From positions 744,001-808,000 of the forward strand of contig JAACMV010000027.1 in the NCBI GenBank assembly GCA_010909725.1: DNA of 64,000 nucleotides, written 5' to 3'. Each line of letters starts with the position of its first letter. Within the stretch, counting starts at the first letter, position 1. The translations under genes and the position numbers were made by a program. The stretch is from Picochlorum sp. 'celeri' (Eukaryota > Chlorophyta > Trebouxiophyceae). Positions 10,401 through 19,764 of the stretch are shown one piece after another. The notes beneath the pieces were generated by a model that searched no databases, was not told the origin of the DNA, and saw only the letters and a program-made list of their open reading frames with translations.

Positions 10401-10722
10401 TGATAGGAGCAGAGAAATGCATCGTGGTCCCTTAGATGAACGAATCCTTCTCAGAGTGACAGAGTACACCACAGAGGACTTGGATCCAGACCTGAAACAG
10501 TGTGGGCTGCAAGACGTGCTTCTCTATCACACACAGACACCCGCGACCGAACGTCTAATTGATGTATCGTGTATTAAAGAGCAGGCGTTCTTAGCTCCTG
10601 ACATGAGGACAATACATGGGTCGCTTGGAGAGAAGCCAAGATTCAAGTCCTACCTTGTCCTCAACAAGGGAAGCCTCAGAAACATGGACCTTTCCAAACT
10701 CTTTAAAGAGAAGCCCATATAG
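7408..10722 (+). CDS. TNP2-like transposase of an EnSpm/CACTA element
   Basis: The 1104-residue product opens with a small Cys-rich motif, CPCDRCEGRPPIPYKSVRNHL. This matches the C-P-C-x2-C...V-x2-H-L layout of transposase-associated zinc domains. The core reads FTDGFSPFN, YSIWCVLMRILNLPPELGKK, PLMIVDGPKEAESIDQYL and later PCHMCKIFG, the order of the TNP2 transposase family. Near 9740-9900, PFHLHSIYHLPSQV and WSFPLESKFKDMKSMAKKK follow the DUF4218 pattern found after the TNP2 core in plant elements. An acidic linker (about residues 130-190) separates the zinc motif from the core. The frame is unbroken and intronless. It would catalyse cut-and-paste transposition if its catalytic acids are intact, which I could not verify. 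Confidence 0.85.
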   Translation: MACQDASTTPTDTGVSLPVSDRSLKNNRERICDYSFHCPCDRCEGRPPIPYKSVRNHLKRLKDNISRTVSTKKVKESQRAKLLKFNDKMNQFNLAVENGSWREIAIDKDSEGEQLQQSHVVAQPDVVQEESFVDMNCDDGGGFDEIDHAYESDEADGDASAEDVGSETEGEMDNEIEAQQSNELNELIIESESRISLQECTLPEDLALWLLDPVERYPEGQVEQKFVGDFCVELLLNMLENKYAIQNIRQDFNIISRYFSNAPSYNKVEALLRKIGSPFHTFYTCVNHHPVTSNRGSACIEPSCRKDMSIPIKQLKIMDVLRRAMQDTTFAQGVRYGPSLPRQGSDQMLSSVWQSPAIERLRLEKGLDMEMTDEYIPIVIELFTDGFSPFNRSAYSIWCVLMRILNLPPELGKKYRNIYPLMIVDGPKEAESIDQYLGMIVKDIEDICSGEGETLYDAARKSHIRTKVFLLCSAQDTRALRLVAKHDETPSQWPCHMCKIFGESFKIGKGQGMQRIAYKASSMPEPTESDKMNLFLWNSDEVRSSQSWVEEELKKGKVTLDNKAFPGFAQQRKGIRGVCAFSSLPYFDLVNGFLFCAMHGIQNAASRAEGNVVGKFDTETLRKFLNLTGLPKWVMRLAPRDSQSRRDDPNRYSEKNSTQARNFVSFICKPSGLHGDPSRLFRKPNQSKKREEENDSNAAKIKASEYKDFAISGIMCAAMYFGGVDPAVVKAYDGLFYALKKLCSPVINVEEIEELDEQGMYHIMLELESQLPKTEMPFHLHSIYHLPSQVLNYGPLPDLWSFPLESKFKDMKSMAKKKNMPVASMASRLSTEMAVRLIASAMENHRGRDEHELSEVMPTVQEDLVLPSKCRQINLNQDEDLGIVRLIQEYYVSSESMEDILGRQYDWAELQYTCLVAEAYEECGTTQIPHLIKQLALMQFQIFEYDKLILHGVEIEHKSYVERMKVATDNSYLLLQQDQPGRLPTLAQVQAIYRIIIPDRSREMHRGPLDERILLRVTEYTTEDLDPDLKQCGLQDVLLYHTQTPATERLIDVSCIKEQAFLAPDMRTIHGSLGEKPRFKSYLVLNKGSLRNMDLSKLFKEKPI

Positions 10723-11457
10723 GCTCTCGAGATAATTATGATCCTATATATGGTTATAGTAAACGCAAAAATCAACTACACGAGCAGTGCATTGGGTTTC
10801 TAGGGGTGGCCCAGGCAAGGTCTGGCCCATCTTGGACAGCGTTCGCCAAGTCCAAATTATCGCTTGTCGCGAAATGTCCCCAAAACCAAAAATTATGAAA
10901 GTTCAATAGATATAATAAATATGTGCACAAGGAGGGGGTTTATCAATGACTGAGCGCGACGGTATTGCTCGTCAAATACCCCAAATTCAGCACTGAAGGC
11001 ATCGATCGAGCCAAATGACGGGGTGGTTCGCCAGTGCTGAAAAAGCGGTTGCTGATTTCTTACTCGTAAGAGCATCTCTGTACTTGATTTTTTGAGATTA
11101 GATAGATTATATATATATAAGTATAAATCTACAATATCAGAGGCGGAAATCCATTGTAGACGGAGAACGAGAATTGGCTAGAATCTTGCTTTCCTTAGTG
11201 GGGAGGGCGCTCGAATGATGCCCCTAGTAGGGGCTGCCTAGGGAATCCTAAAAGAACCACAACAAGGCCCCTGGGAGCACAGATATAACATTATATTGAT
11301 ATATAATTAGTTAGAGTACTCATATAATGGTTACTGACGCAGTCGCAAGCAGAGAAACCGTTTTGCTCGGTTGATTCTTTGTTCATTTCCCCGGCATCGC
11401 CTGTTGTCTACCAGCAGGTGGGAAACACAGGGATAACAGGTATTATTGGTCGCTGCG
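10723..11457. other. Spacer after the transposase, with an inverted repeat
   Basis: No gene is visible. TTCAGCACTG (10986-10995) is mirrored by CAGTGCTGAA (11032-11041), and a short hairpin GCCCCTA-G-TAGGGGC lies near 11219-11233. The segment should contain the right end of the transposon and the promoter of the kinase gene. The boundary between them is not clear. Confidence 0.4.
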
Positions 11458-14400
11458 ATGGATACTACCGGTGCAGAACGTGGTGGGGATGGCACATCCG
11501 GAGGGGGTGGTGTGAGCGCGTCAAGTCGCAAGTTGATAGACGAGTGCAGGGCTGAGTTGGGGACGTTGAGGGCATTGGTGAAGAGGACAATATCACACAA
11601 AGAAAAATCTCGCAAGCTGTTGGCTCAGGCGAGTGAGCTGGTGGTCAAGTTGGAGGATATCATGTATAGCACCTCACTCTCAGAGCAGGATAGAGATCAT
11701 CTGATTCGTAAATTAGCTACGCGTGTGGTTGTAGCACTAGATGTAGCTCAGAATATAGTAGAGGCGTATGGGAATATGGGTTCGATGCAAAAGTTGAAGA
11801 CCAAGTTGACATCTTCTGCTGATATTCAGGCCAAGTTTGATGAGTCCATGGGGACGATGAGAACTCTCATGGTTCAGGCAGAGCAAGCAGAGATTCATAT
11901 GAGTAAAGGAGAATCCATGTTTTCGTCTCCTCCGATGTCGCCGCATGTGCTGTCTGGAGTTCAGGAGCCTGGTGTGGGCCAGGAGCCCAAAAGGAAATCG
12001 AGTGATACGATTCTGGATAATGGACAGCGTCAAACGTCGACGAGTGGCCTGGGTTTACCCCATCCTAGTGCGGGGAATTTAATGTCGCAGGAATACTCGG
12101 GATCGCAGTATAGGATGACTGATGGTGTGCCGCGGCGGTCAAAGACTGATGGGGTGACAGCCTTGGACAATGTCGATTTCCGTACTATTTGGACAGGATC
12201 TCGCCAGGAATTCTTTGTCGCAGCAAAAAGCGTAACATTTGACACGGACAGTAACGAAGATGCTTTCAATTCTACATTTCTCTGGATGTATTGTTCAAAA
12301 TTTCTTGGGTCTGATAAATTGCGGGTGCTCAATTTGTCGTATGATTTGCATCAGACGGTTCAATTGGAAAAGAATGCTTCAGGAGTGACATCAATGCATT
12401 ACGATACTCGTGGTGTGATGTGGACAGGACATAGAAATGGTTCTGTGACAGCATGGAATGTTCACTCACAAAAGCCATATTGCAAGCCCATCAAGGCAAG
12501 TAGTGGCATGATCAAGGCCCTCACAAGTGACGAAAATGGAGCTGCATGGGTAGGATCGGATAAAGGTGATGTACGGCGTGTGCTGTTGAGAGAGCAGCTG
12601 ACAGATGCAGGTGAAGTGCTAGGGTATGAATTGGTGTTGGCAGGAGCATTGAAGCATTCAGGGACAGGAACTCCAGATATATCTGCATCTCATAAAGTGG
12701 ATAGTAATGGTATGGTGATCAATTTTAGGGCCAAGGAAAAGGCGCACAATGGGCCTGTGTTTGCTATTTGTGCTGCCTCTGGGAGGGTGTGGACATCAGG
12801 AGGCAGTCCAGCATTTTTGTGCTTCAGGGAGTGGACACAGAGGGGCGAGTTCATGAATAAAAAGGATCTGAAAGTGACGGGAGCAGCGGTGAAGATGAAA
12901 ATTGTCAGTCCTTTTGTGCTGGTGAAGACTCCCACCACAGCCCTGACAACTGCCTTGTCAGGAGGGACAGATACATCCACTTCCAGTGTAGAAGTCCCAC
13001 AGCAATACCAAATCGTAATGGGGTATGCAAACGGTACCGTGGGTGTGTGGGGTCCGGTGAATGGCGTTTTGTGTCAGATCCTGCGTATCGGCCGTCAAGC
13101 CCCGCCTGTGACAGGCCTTGCAATCATTGATGAATTGGGATTGCTGTGCACATCACACCTGGATGGCAAACTTAGGGTACGAGTTCCACCCAGAACGGTG
13201 GACAGGGATAGACTGTCTGTCATTCAGGCTGAAAAGACTGTATCTGCCGTGAATCTGAATGTTGTGGAAATCTCGACGTCAGACTCTGGAGAATCCTTGG
13301 TGGATGTGGTCGGGCATCCATCAGGCTTGTCGTATATCAACGCAAACGGTACTGTCAGGTTTGTCAGTAACGATACATTGGCAGAAATTCTGTCACAGTC
13401 TGGAAACAAACTTTTGAGGGACATGGGCAACAAGTTGAGCGAATGTAGCCCAGAATGGGCATCCAAGACACCCAGCATGAGTGACCGTCCATCTGAGGAT
13501 GATTTCACGAATGCTGCAATGAAATCAACCAGTTTATTCCCTCAAGATGCATTCCAATGGATGATTGACTACTCTGATTTGATGAAGACGCGAGTTATTG
13601 GTGAAGGTGCCTTTGGAAAAGTGTACCTTGGTAAATGGCATGAGACTGATGTTGCAATCAAAGCACTGACATCATTGGGCGCCCTCGGTATTGCTGCTGG
13701 GCAAGTTGCATCCTATGCAACAGAAGCAGATGTTAAAGACGCGTTAAAGACTTTGGAGCGCGAAGTAGGTCTGATGGTGAACATGAGACATCCCAATGTC
13801 ATCCTCTTCATGGGGGTGTGTCCTGATCCTCCATGTGTCGTGACTGAATATTGTGCCAAGGGGTCCTTGTATGATGTCCTCATCGAAGCAAAAGAGAATT
13901 CAGCGATTGCAAATTCCTTGACGTGGCATAGACGAGTAGGCATGATGATGGATGCAGCCAAAGGCATGCTGTACCTACACTCACACAAGCCAACCATCAT
14001 TCACAGGGATTTAAAGTCTCCGAACCTGTTGGTTGACGGAAACTGGACGGTAAAAGTAACGGATTTCAATCTGAGTAGATTATCAGACGTCGCCACCCAG
14101 CCAGGAGTGGCATCTTCGGTGGTTGCAAATAATCCTCGATGGCATGCTCCAGAAATCATCCGTGATGCTCTCTTCTCGAAATCTGGAGATGTGTATGCCT
14201 TTGGATTAATCATGTGGGAAATGATATCGTGGGCTCTACCATTTGATGGCATGAGTTCCTTCCAGATGATACTCTTCATCGGAGATAAGGGAGGTAGACC
14301 ACCAATCCCATCCCCAGGCGAGCAGGATCAAATCAGAGGTGGCTCATTCCCTGGATATGAGGCTTATGTCGAGCTCATGCAGCGTTGCTGGGATCAAAAC

Positions 14401-14817
14401 CCTGAGAAAAGACCTCTATTCCCAGAAATTATTGCGCGTCTCAGGGAAATCTTGTCAACATTCCCTGATGATGGCTGCTACCATGCTCAAATGACGGACA
14501 CATCACAAGAAGCAAGCTCATCTGTGGAGGAAATACCCAAAGAGCCCAGTGCGCACACCACATCAGCTCGAGCGCTCCCTGCGCTGAGCCCATTTGACAT
14601 GGCAAATGGACAGACAGCTACAGCAGCTCGCCCAGCAAACAGCCCCTTTGATGCTCCATCAAACCCACAACAGCCCATCTCAAGCCCATTTGATGCCCCC
14701 TCATCTGCTCAAGACAATGTTAGGCCAGATACACGGGGGTCCTCTGGACGTCAGGCAGTAATTGACAGCGTGTCTGAGACGAAGACCGGAAAGATGAATG
14801 ACACGGATGAATACTGA
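11458..14817 (+). CDS. Raf-like (TKL) protein kinase with N-terminal beta-propeller-like region
   Basis: The intronless gene encodes 1119 residues. Residues 1-150 are predicted helical. About 230-640 holds repeated strand-rich blocks such as MWTGHRNGSVTAWNVHSQ and AAWVGSDKGDVRRV, typical of WD40-type propellers. The kinase domain runs from about 705 to 1005: GEGAFGKVYLG (P-loop), VAIKAL (Lys), HRDLKSPNLL (catalytic loop), PRWHAPEI and GDVYAFGLIMWEM. The magnesium motif is DFN (TDFNLSRLSD) instead of DFG. The tail has three SPFD repeats (LSPFDMANG, NSPFDAPSN, SSPFDAPSS). The kinase domain is closest in pattern to plant Raf/CTR1-type MAPKKKs. Substrates are unknown. The ATG is the first in frame; TGTAA follows the stop at 14823. 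Confidence 0.85.
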   Translation: MDTTGAERGGDGTSGGGGVSASSRKLIDECRAELGTLRALVKRTISHKEKSRKLLAQASELVVKLEDIMYSTSLSEQDRDHLIRKLATRVVVALDVAQNIVEAYGNMGSMQKLKTKLTSSADIQAKFDESMGTMRTLMVQAEQAEIHMSKGESMFSSPPMSPHVLSGVQEPGVGQEPKRKSSDTILDNGQRQTSTSGLGLPHPSAGNLMSQEYSGSQYRMTDGVPRRSKTDGVTALDNVDFRTIWTGSRQEFFVAAKSVTFDTDSNEDAFNSTFLWMYCSKFLGSDKLRVLNLSYDLHQTVQLEKNASGVTSMHYDTRGVMWTGHRNGSVTAWNVHSQKPYCKPIKASSGMIKALTSDENGAAWVGSDKGDVRRVLLREQLTDAGEVLGYELVLAGALKHSGTGTPDISASHKVDSNGMVINFRAKEKAHNGPVFAICAASGRVWTSGGSPAFLCFREWTQRGEFMNKKDLKVTGAAVKMKIVSPFVLVKTPTTALTTALSGGTDTSTSSVEVPQQYQIVMGYANGTVGVWGPVNGVLCQILRIGRQAPPVTGLAIIDELGLLCTSHLDGKLRVRVPPRTVDRDRLSVIQAEKTVSAVNLNVVEISTSDSGESLVDVVGHPSGLSYINANGTVRFVSNDTLAEILSQSGNKLLRDMGNKLSECSPEWASKTPSMSDRPSEDDFTNAAMKSTSLFPQDAFQWMIDYSDLMKTRVIGEGAFGKVYLGKWHETDVAIKALTSLGALGIAAGQVASYATEADVKDALKTLEREVGLMVNMRHPNVILFMGVCPDPPCVVTEYCAKGSLYDVLIEAKENSAIANSLTWHRRVGMMMDAAKGMLYLHSHKPTIIHRDLKSPNLLVDGNWTVKVTDFNLSRLSDVATQPGVASSVVANNPRWHAPEIIRDALFSKSGDVYAFGLIMWEMISWALPFDGMSSFQMILFIGDKGGRPPIPSPGEQDQIRGGSFPGYEAYVELMQRCWDQNPEKRPLFPEIIARLREILSTFPDDGCYHAQMTDTSQEASSSVEEIPKEPSAHTTSARALPALSPFDMANGQTATAARPANSPFDAPSNPQQPISSPFDAPSSAQDNVRPDTRGSSGRQAVIDSVSETKTGKMNDTDEY

Positions 14818-15137
14818 ACTCATGTAAGAAAATGCATTGCAAAAAAATCTCCCCTCACCCCCGGTCACACACACCCTTTGATAGGAAGATCTCTATCCAT
14901 CAACAGAATGAGACCACCCCCCTGGATGCACATGGGGCGGCTCCACCCGCCTGCCTCGCCCTCTTTTAGGCTTAACTATTGCCTTGACCAAGCGTACTGA
15001 AAAATACTTCAAGTAAAACAGGTGCGTTTTAATGGAAGAAATGAAGCAAGACGAGCCGCTTTTGATGTGATTGCGCGTCGGCTGATAATTAGAGACATGA
15101 ATTCACCGTTTTGTTCGTATGTAGATATCCTCTCACC
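14818..15137. promoter_or_regulatory. Kinase 3' end and eIF4A upstream region
   Basis: A 320-nt spacer. It holds a TGTAA at 14823-14827 for the kinase transcript, then C-rich sequence. No gene or clear core-promoter element is visible. Confidence 0.3.
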
Positions 15138-16658
15138 ATGGCTGGGGAACAAAATGCGTATGATGCTCGTGCCTTCGACCAGAAGATGCAGGAAGTGTAC
15201 GTTCTATTGTCTATGTTGAGAAACTGGTGAAAAGAGTGGGCGGGATTGGTGGCTGCTCCTGAAGCACAACCACTGAAATAGATCATATGGCGGTGTATCA
15301 GGGTGATTCTGATTGATAGTAATTTATTAAAAATATTTGTGTTGGCGGAAAGGGTGTTTATTGAGTATGGTGCTGGTGAACGACCTGTGCTGACGTAACG
15401 GCGTCTTGAATGCAGAATGTCCGAAGGTAACGAATTTTACACTGAATGGACTGAAAGCTACGACTCTTTTGATCAAATGAATTTGCATGAGAATCTCTTG
15501 AGAGGAATTTATGCATATGGTGCGTACGCGTTGGGTTGCTGATTGATTGAGGAGTCTTGTCTTCTGACCGAGTGTCTCTACATGTATATAGGTTTTGAGA
15601 AGCCATCTGCTATTCAGCAGAAAGGGATTGTTCCATTTGGAAAAGGGCTGGATGTGATCCAGCAGGCCCAGTCTGGTACAGGAAAGACTGCCACCTTCTG
15701 TACTGGAATCTTGCAGAATTTGGATTTCAACCTCCCAGAGTGCCAGGCTCTTGTTTTGGCCCCAACTCGTGAGTTGGCTCAGCAGATTGAAAAGGTGATG
15801 AGAGCTCTTGGCGATTATTTGAACGTCAAGTGCCACGCCTGCGTTGGAGGAACCTCTGTGAGAGAGGATCTTCGCACCCTGCAGTCAGGAGTGCATGTTG
15901 TGGTTGGAACACCAGGACGTGTGTACGATATGCTTCGTCGCCGTGCTCTTCGCGCTGATGCTATCAAGATGTTTGTTCTTGATGAGGCTGATGAGATGTT
16001 GAGCAGAGGTTTCAAGGACCAGATTTATGATATTTTCCAGCTCCTTCCACCAAAGATCCAGGTAGGAGTCTTCTCTGCTACCCTCCCACCAGAGGCTTTG
16101 GAGATTACTCGCAAGTTTATGAACAAGCCAGTGAGAATTCTCGTCAAGAGAGATGAACTCACCCTTGAAGGTATTAAGCAGTTCTATGTCAATGTGGAGA
16201 AGGAGGAATGGAAACTAGACACCCTCTGTGATTTGTATGAGACCCTTGCAATCACACAGAGTGTGATTTTCGCCAACACCCGCCGTAAGGTGGACTGGTT
16301 GACAGATAGAATGAGAGAGCGTGATCACACCGTCTCTGCCACCCACGGAGACATGGACCAGAACACTCGTGACGTCATCATGAGAGAGTTCAGATCCGGT
16401 TCCTCTCGTGTGCTCATCACGACAGATCTTTTGGCTCGTGGTATTGATGTGCAGCAGGTATCCCTGGTCATCAACTACGACTTGCCAAACAACCCAGAGA
16501 ACTACCTCCATCGTATCGGTCGTTCCGGACGTTTCGGACGCAAGGGTGTGTCCATCAACTTTGTCACACAGGATGACGAGCGTTTGTTGCAGGATATTCA
16601 AAAATTCTACAATACGGTCATCGAGGAACTTCCAGAAGACATTGCTGACCTTGTATAG
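15138..16658 (+). CDS. eIF4A: Eukaryotic initiation factor 4A, DEAD-box RNA helicase (3 exons)
   Basis: Exons 15138-15196, 15416-15519 and 15592-16658 join in frame over introns of 219 and 72 nt to give 409 residues, the usual family length. It unwinds 5'-UTR structure for the 43S ribosome as part of eIF4F. Exon 2 carries [21 protein letters not shown], the segment before the Q motif. Exon 3 carries [26 protein letters not shown] (motif I), [25 protein letters not shown] (motif II), SAT (III), [16 protein letters not shown] and [13 protein letters not shown] (VI). The ending [18 protein letters not shown] fits eIF4A better than eIF4A-III. TGTAA is at 16721. The first donor was placed by requiring frame: only GTACGT at 15197 works. 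Confidence 0.95.
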
Positions 16659-16763
16659 ACATTGATTCATTTTTTTAAAGATAGTTTCTTCGCCCTGATG
16701 CATGTATCCACATCTCAAGTTGTAACAGAACAACAACAACGCCATTTACTATTTTACATGTAT

Positions 16764-17069
16764 TCATTCGTGACGCAGTGATGACAGCAGTTCTCGAAAT
16801 TCCTCCAAACGCTGACTAGACCACAACTCAAACACACTGCTTTCCCTCTGCATATATTCCGGCAACTCTTGACTCGGCACATTTGGCAACTCAAAGATGC
16901 TCCTATCTATCCTATCTCTCAAAGATTCAATGGATCCTTCTAATGTACGCAGAAAACTCACGATATCCTCCTTCTTCACACGTGAAGACGAAGAACAGGA
17001 CCCTGCTTCTGTTCTATTTACCGCATGTGGCACCACGCAGGGAGCGTTTGACATGTTATCTCCATTCAT
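16764..17069 (-). CDS. Hypothetical small protein
   Basis: A 101-residue frame from the ATG at 17069, open further upstream without an ATG, so a 5' exon may be missing. The product has a Ser-rich segment, then a long predicted helix (KKEDIVSFLRTLEGSIESLR) and a helical C terminus (RLEEFRELLSSLRHE). I recognise no family. Support is indirect: it sits convergently behind eIF4A, TTACA at 16754-16758 gives a TGTAA polyadenylation motif just past its stop, and the composition looks protein-like. It could be a small subunit of a larger complex. Confidence 0.4.
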   Translation of the reverse strand: MNGDNMSNAPCVVPHAVNRTEAGSCSSSSRVKKEDIVSFLRTLEGSIESLRDRIDRSIFELPNVPSQELPEYMQRESSVFELWSSQRLEEFRELLSSLRHE

Positions 17070-17420
17070 ATGTGTATATAGGTATTCTGATCCTGCTTCT
17101 GTGTCAGGGACCGTTGACACGTGATGACTCAACTACCACTGTCTCTTCTGACTCGGTATTTCCCCCTATTTTGATGCACAACGTACTCGTTACGAGTTAT
17201 ATACAGTAGAATATGATTGCATTGGTCTGATTTCTTTGTCTTTTCTGGTTTCTAGGGCTGCTTTCTGGTCACAAGTTTCGTAATTCGATAGACTGTCGAA
17301 TTACTTTGGCCCATATGGGCTCTCGCAACACAAACGCCCATCATCAATCAATCAACAGTCTTTGATCAGTCCGAACACATAGATTATTTATTTACTACTA
17401 TAGATCAGAAAATAAACACC

Positions 17421-17657
17421 ATGGATGCTTCAAAAGAATCGCAGGTAATGCAGCAAATTCAGAGTGAAATGAATGCTGCCTTTGTGCAAGAATTTTATCA
17501 GAATGTGAGGGATAAATGTTTCAAAGCATGTATTACAAAACCAGGAGCTAGTTTATCAAACAGTGAGCAACAGTGCTTGGCGAAATGTTGCGATAGATAT
17601 CAGGAAGCGACTGAAATTGTCACAAAAGCAACTTTAGAAATGTCTGGCATACAGTAA
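17421..17657 (+). CDS. TIM13: Mitochondrial small Tim chaperone, Tim13 type
   Basis: A 78-residue protein with the Tim10/DDP twin CX3C motif: CFKAC and CLAKC, separated by ITKPGASLSNSEQQ. The KCF...TKPGxSLSxSEQxCLxKC pattern is that of Tim13. In the mitochondrial intermembrane space Tim8-Tim13 hexamers escort hydrophobic carriers and Tim23-type substrates from TOM to TIM22. Length and the four cysteines match the family. The gene is intronless; an AT-rich stretch lies just upstream. It converges on the RsmG gene with only 20 nt between the two stops. Confidence 0.93.
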   Translation: MDASKESQVMQQIQSEMNAAFVQEFYQNVRDKCFKACITKPGASLSNSEQQCLAKCCDRYQEATEIVTKATLEMSGIQ

Positions 17658-17677
17658 TTATTACCGTATATATGTTG

Positions 17678-18644
17678 TTACAAGGGTTTTTTCTTTGGAA
17701 TACCTGGTTTTCTAGGATATTTATCTATAGTTTCCTGCGTTTTCTTCACGATGACGACCGTTCGCTTTGTCTGAGAAGAATCACCCGGTGTGACGGTGAC
17801 AGAGGACTCTACACGCTGGACGTCCAAGGACTCTACGCAGCCTCCTAGCGTTTCGATGGCAGCTAACGCATCCTGAATTTCTTTATCTGGGGATGCACCT
17901 TTTGGAGCAATCCAATATCCTCCAACGCGGACGAATGGGAGGCAGAGTTCACCCAGAACACGGAGCTCTGCGACTGCCCGAGCAGTCACAATAGAATAGG
18001 CTTCTCTGTGTTGAGGGTCGCGCCCGGCATCCTCAGCCCGAGACCATACTATATCTACATTATCTAAACCCATTGCGTCCGCAGCTGCAGTGTTGAATGT
18101 GCATCGTTTGTTTAGAGAATCAAGTAGCGTCACATTCCACTCTGGCCTGACTGTTGCAATAACAAGACCTGGCAATCCAGCACCAGACCCTACATCCAAC
18201 ACTCGAGGATCCTGTGTATCGGTATTCTGCATGCATTCATCCAAGCTGGGCAGCAATGAGAGACTGTCATTAATGTGCCGCTCAATTGCCTCGCCTCTAT
18301 CAGTGATACCTGCATGTAGCACCCATATCATGAATCATCGCCATCCCTCTTGACCGGTTTGTGGATCCATTATCGCCATGCATTGGGGTCATCCACATAC
18401 CAGTCAGATTCATTCTCGTGTTCCAGTCCAAGAGCAAGTCAAGGTACCCATCAATCTTGTTCCTTTCGAGAGCTGTCAACGTCTCATACGTCGGTGGATG
18501 TGCATGCACTTTTGAGGATACTAATCGTCTTCTTGGTATGACGTGATTCATCCATCCCAATGGGAGAGCAGAAGGATGAGAACAACAAGACGAAGCACTC
18601 TTGCTGCATGTCATGCCAATTCGTCTCACGACTCCCCCGTACAT
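17678..18644 (-). CDS. rsmG: Organellar 16S rRNA (guanine-N7) methyltransferase, RsmG/GidB family (2 exons)
   Basis: Exons 18401-18644 and 17678-18309 join across a 91-nt intron (donor GTATGT) to give 291 residues. The junction restores NLTGITDRGEAIERHINDSL, the conserved entry of RsmG. The SAM-binding loop VLDVGSGAGLPGL follows, then LLDSLNKRCTFN and IVTARAVAELRVLGELC. Bacterial RsmG methylates G527 of 16S rRNA; plant homologues act on plastid rRNA. The first ~60 residues are Ser/Arg-rich and lack the catalytic fold, fitting an organelle presequence. Met at 18614 is an alternative start. The C terminus is basic (RKPGIPKKKPL). Confidence 0.9.
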
Positions 18645-18792
18645 TCTACTCCCCTGTCCATGTGTCAGATTATTATTACTATTTTTTTTTTCTGACCGCA
18701 TCCATTGCATCCACACAGATAGCGATGATGTCGATCTTCATCTGTGTGTCTCTCTCTTTTTTTGGCAGATTGACATGTCGACTCGGGTCATG

Positions 18793-19533
18793 TCAAACCC
18801 ATTTCGGGTCAGGATACAATCGACAAACGACGCGGCCTTTCAGAGTGGCATACGGCACTGGCCCATAATGCCGAGAATCCGTCGAGTTCATTGTATTATC
18901 ACCCTGCAACCACACATGCCCAGGTGGGATCACAACACAATCATCATCCTCCCCATACACCCAGGATTGTCCCCCATTCACACGACCACGATTCTCCGTC
19001 ACATCATATCTATTTGAACTGCTACATATTCGATCGCCAGGAAGACCGAGAACACGTTTACAGACAACCTGTCTTGGATTTTGGACACTCTTGGCAATCA
19101 CAACATCACCCACTTCAATAGTCTGCCTCGCCACTGATATATGCTCTACGAATGCCACATCACCTTTTGGATTGAATGTAGGCATCATGCTCGGTCCTAC
19201 ACAGACTGTCAGCTCGCACACATGCTCCCTAAAGAGATATGCAGCTGCCAGAGACTGAATGAAAAATGTGAGTCTGTGAACAAGGGATCCGTGATGTGCA
19301 TCCTTGTCGCTGCCACTGTTTTTACCACTGCTATATGCTAATGATGGCTGTAGGAATAGGTGCCTGGCACTTCCGATTGAATCGCGTAGACCCAGTGGAG
19401 TGCAGTGGAAAGTTTTTTCAACAAACTGCCTCGCCGCGAGGGAGGCGATCTTGGCTCCCTTCGCCCTCATCACCACACACTTAGTATGGTGATGATGTAT
19501 ATATTCGATGTATAGATGCTCCGTGGCAGCCAT
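18793..19533 (-). CDS. IMP1: Type I signal peptidase, mitochondrial inner-membrane protease-like
   Basis: The 246-residue protein has the S26 Ser/Lys dyad: Ser in CVGPSMMPTF (about residue 115) and Lys in VVCKRVLGLPGDR (about 159). The GDNTMNSTDSRHYGPVP box E follows. A single hydrophobic segment precedes the Ser (LTFFIQSLAAAYLF). The size and the S-x-x-P-T arrangement resemble Imp1/Imp2, which remove sorting signals from intermembrane-space proteins. A plastid or thylakoid processing peptidase cannot be excluded. The N terminus (MRAKGAKIASLAARQF from an internal Met) looks like a mitochondrial presequence; the longer start at 19533 is listed. It lies upstream of RsmG on the same strand, 148 nt away. 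Confidence 0.85.
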   Translation of the reverse strand: MAATEHLYIEYIHHHHTKCVVMRAKGAKIASLAARQFVEKTFHCTPLGLRDSIGSARHLFLQPSLAYSSGKNSGSDKDAHHGSLVHRLTFFIQSLAAAYLFREHVCELTVCVGPSMMPTFNPKGDVAFVEHISVARQTIEVGDVVIAKSVQNPRQVVCKRVLGLPGDRICSSSNRYDVTENRGRVNGGQSWVYGEDDDCVVIPPGHVWLQGDNTMNSTDSRHYGPVPYATLKGRVVCRLYPDPKWV

Positions 19534-19764
19534 GAGTTTCTGTCTCTATTTGGAGGTTCCCAATCCTATGTCCTGTTTTCTTCCGTAAAAAGCATTGAAA
19601 AATGATTTTGTGTCCATGACAATGCACGCTTGTATCAGCCAAACTCGTCAGATATAATACTTGTAACAACTACAATTGGCATATCACACAGAGCAAAGGA
19701 CGTAGCAAGCAACATTGAACATTCTTGCATGTGTGCATGTCCATGACATATTGTTCTTGACGAC

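Larger units (their letters stand above)
5683..10722. mobile_element. EnSpm/CACTA-like DNA transposon (core; ends undefined)
   Basis: Two divergent genes, a TNP2-like transposase on the plus strand and a second basic protein on the minus strand, fill this interval between host genes DUF2462 and the kinase. CACTA-family elements typically carry one transposase and one accessory DNA-binding protein. Both frames are intact, so the insertion may be young. I could not find convincing terminal inverted repeats beginning CACTA/CACTG or a 3-bp target duplication, so the coordinates mark only the coding core. The true ends probably lie within about 5380-5680 and 10740-11300. Confidence 0.6.

Noticed and set aside
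5466..11330. Terminal inverted repeats of the EnSpm-like element
   Set aside because: I compared the flanks by eye and found only weak similarity (TGGTTTGGG...GGATACTCGGC against the opposite flank). It is not good enough to set ends.
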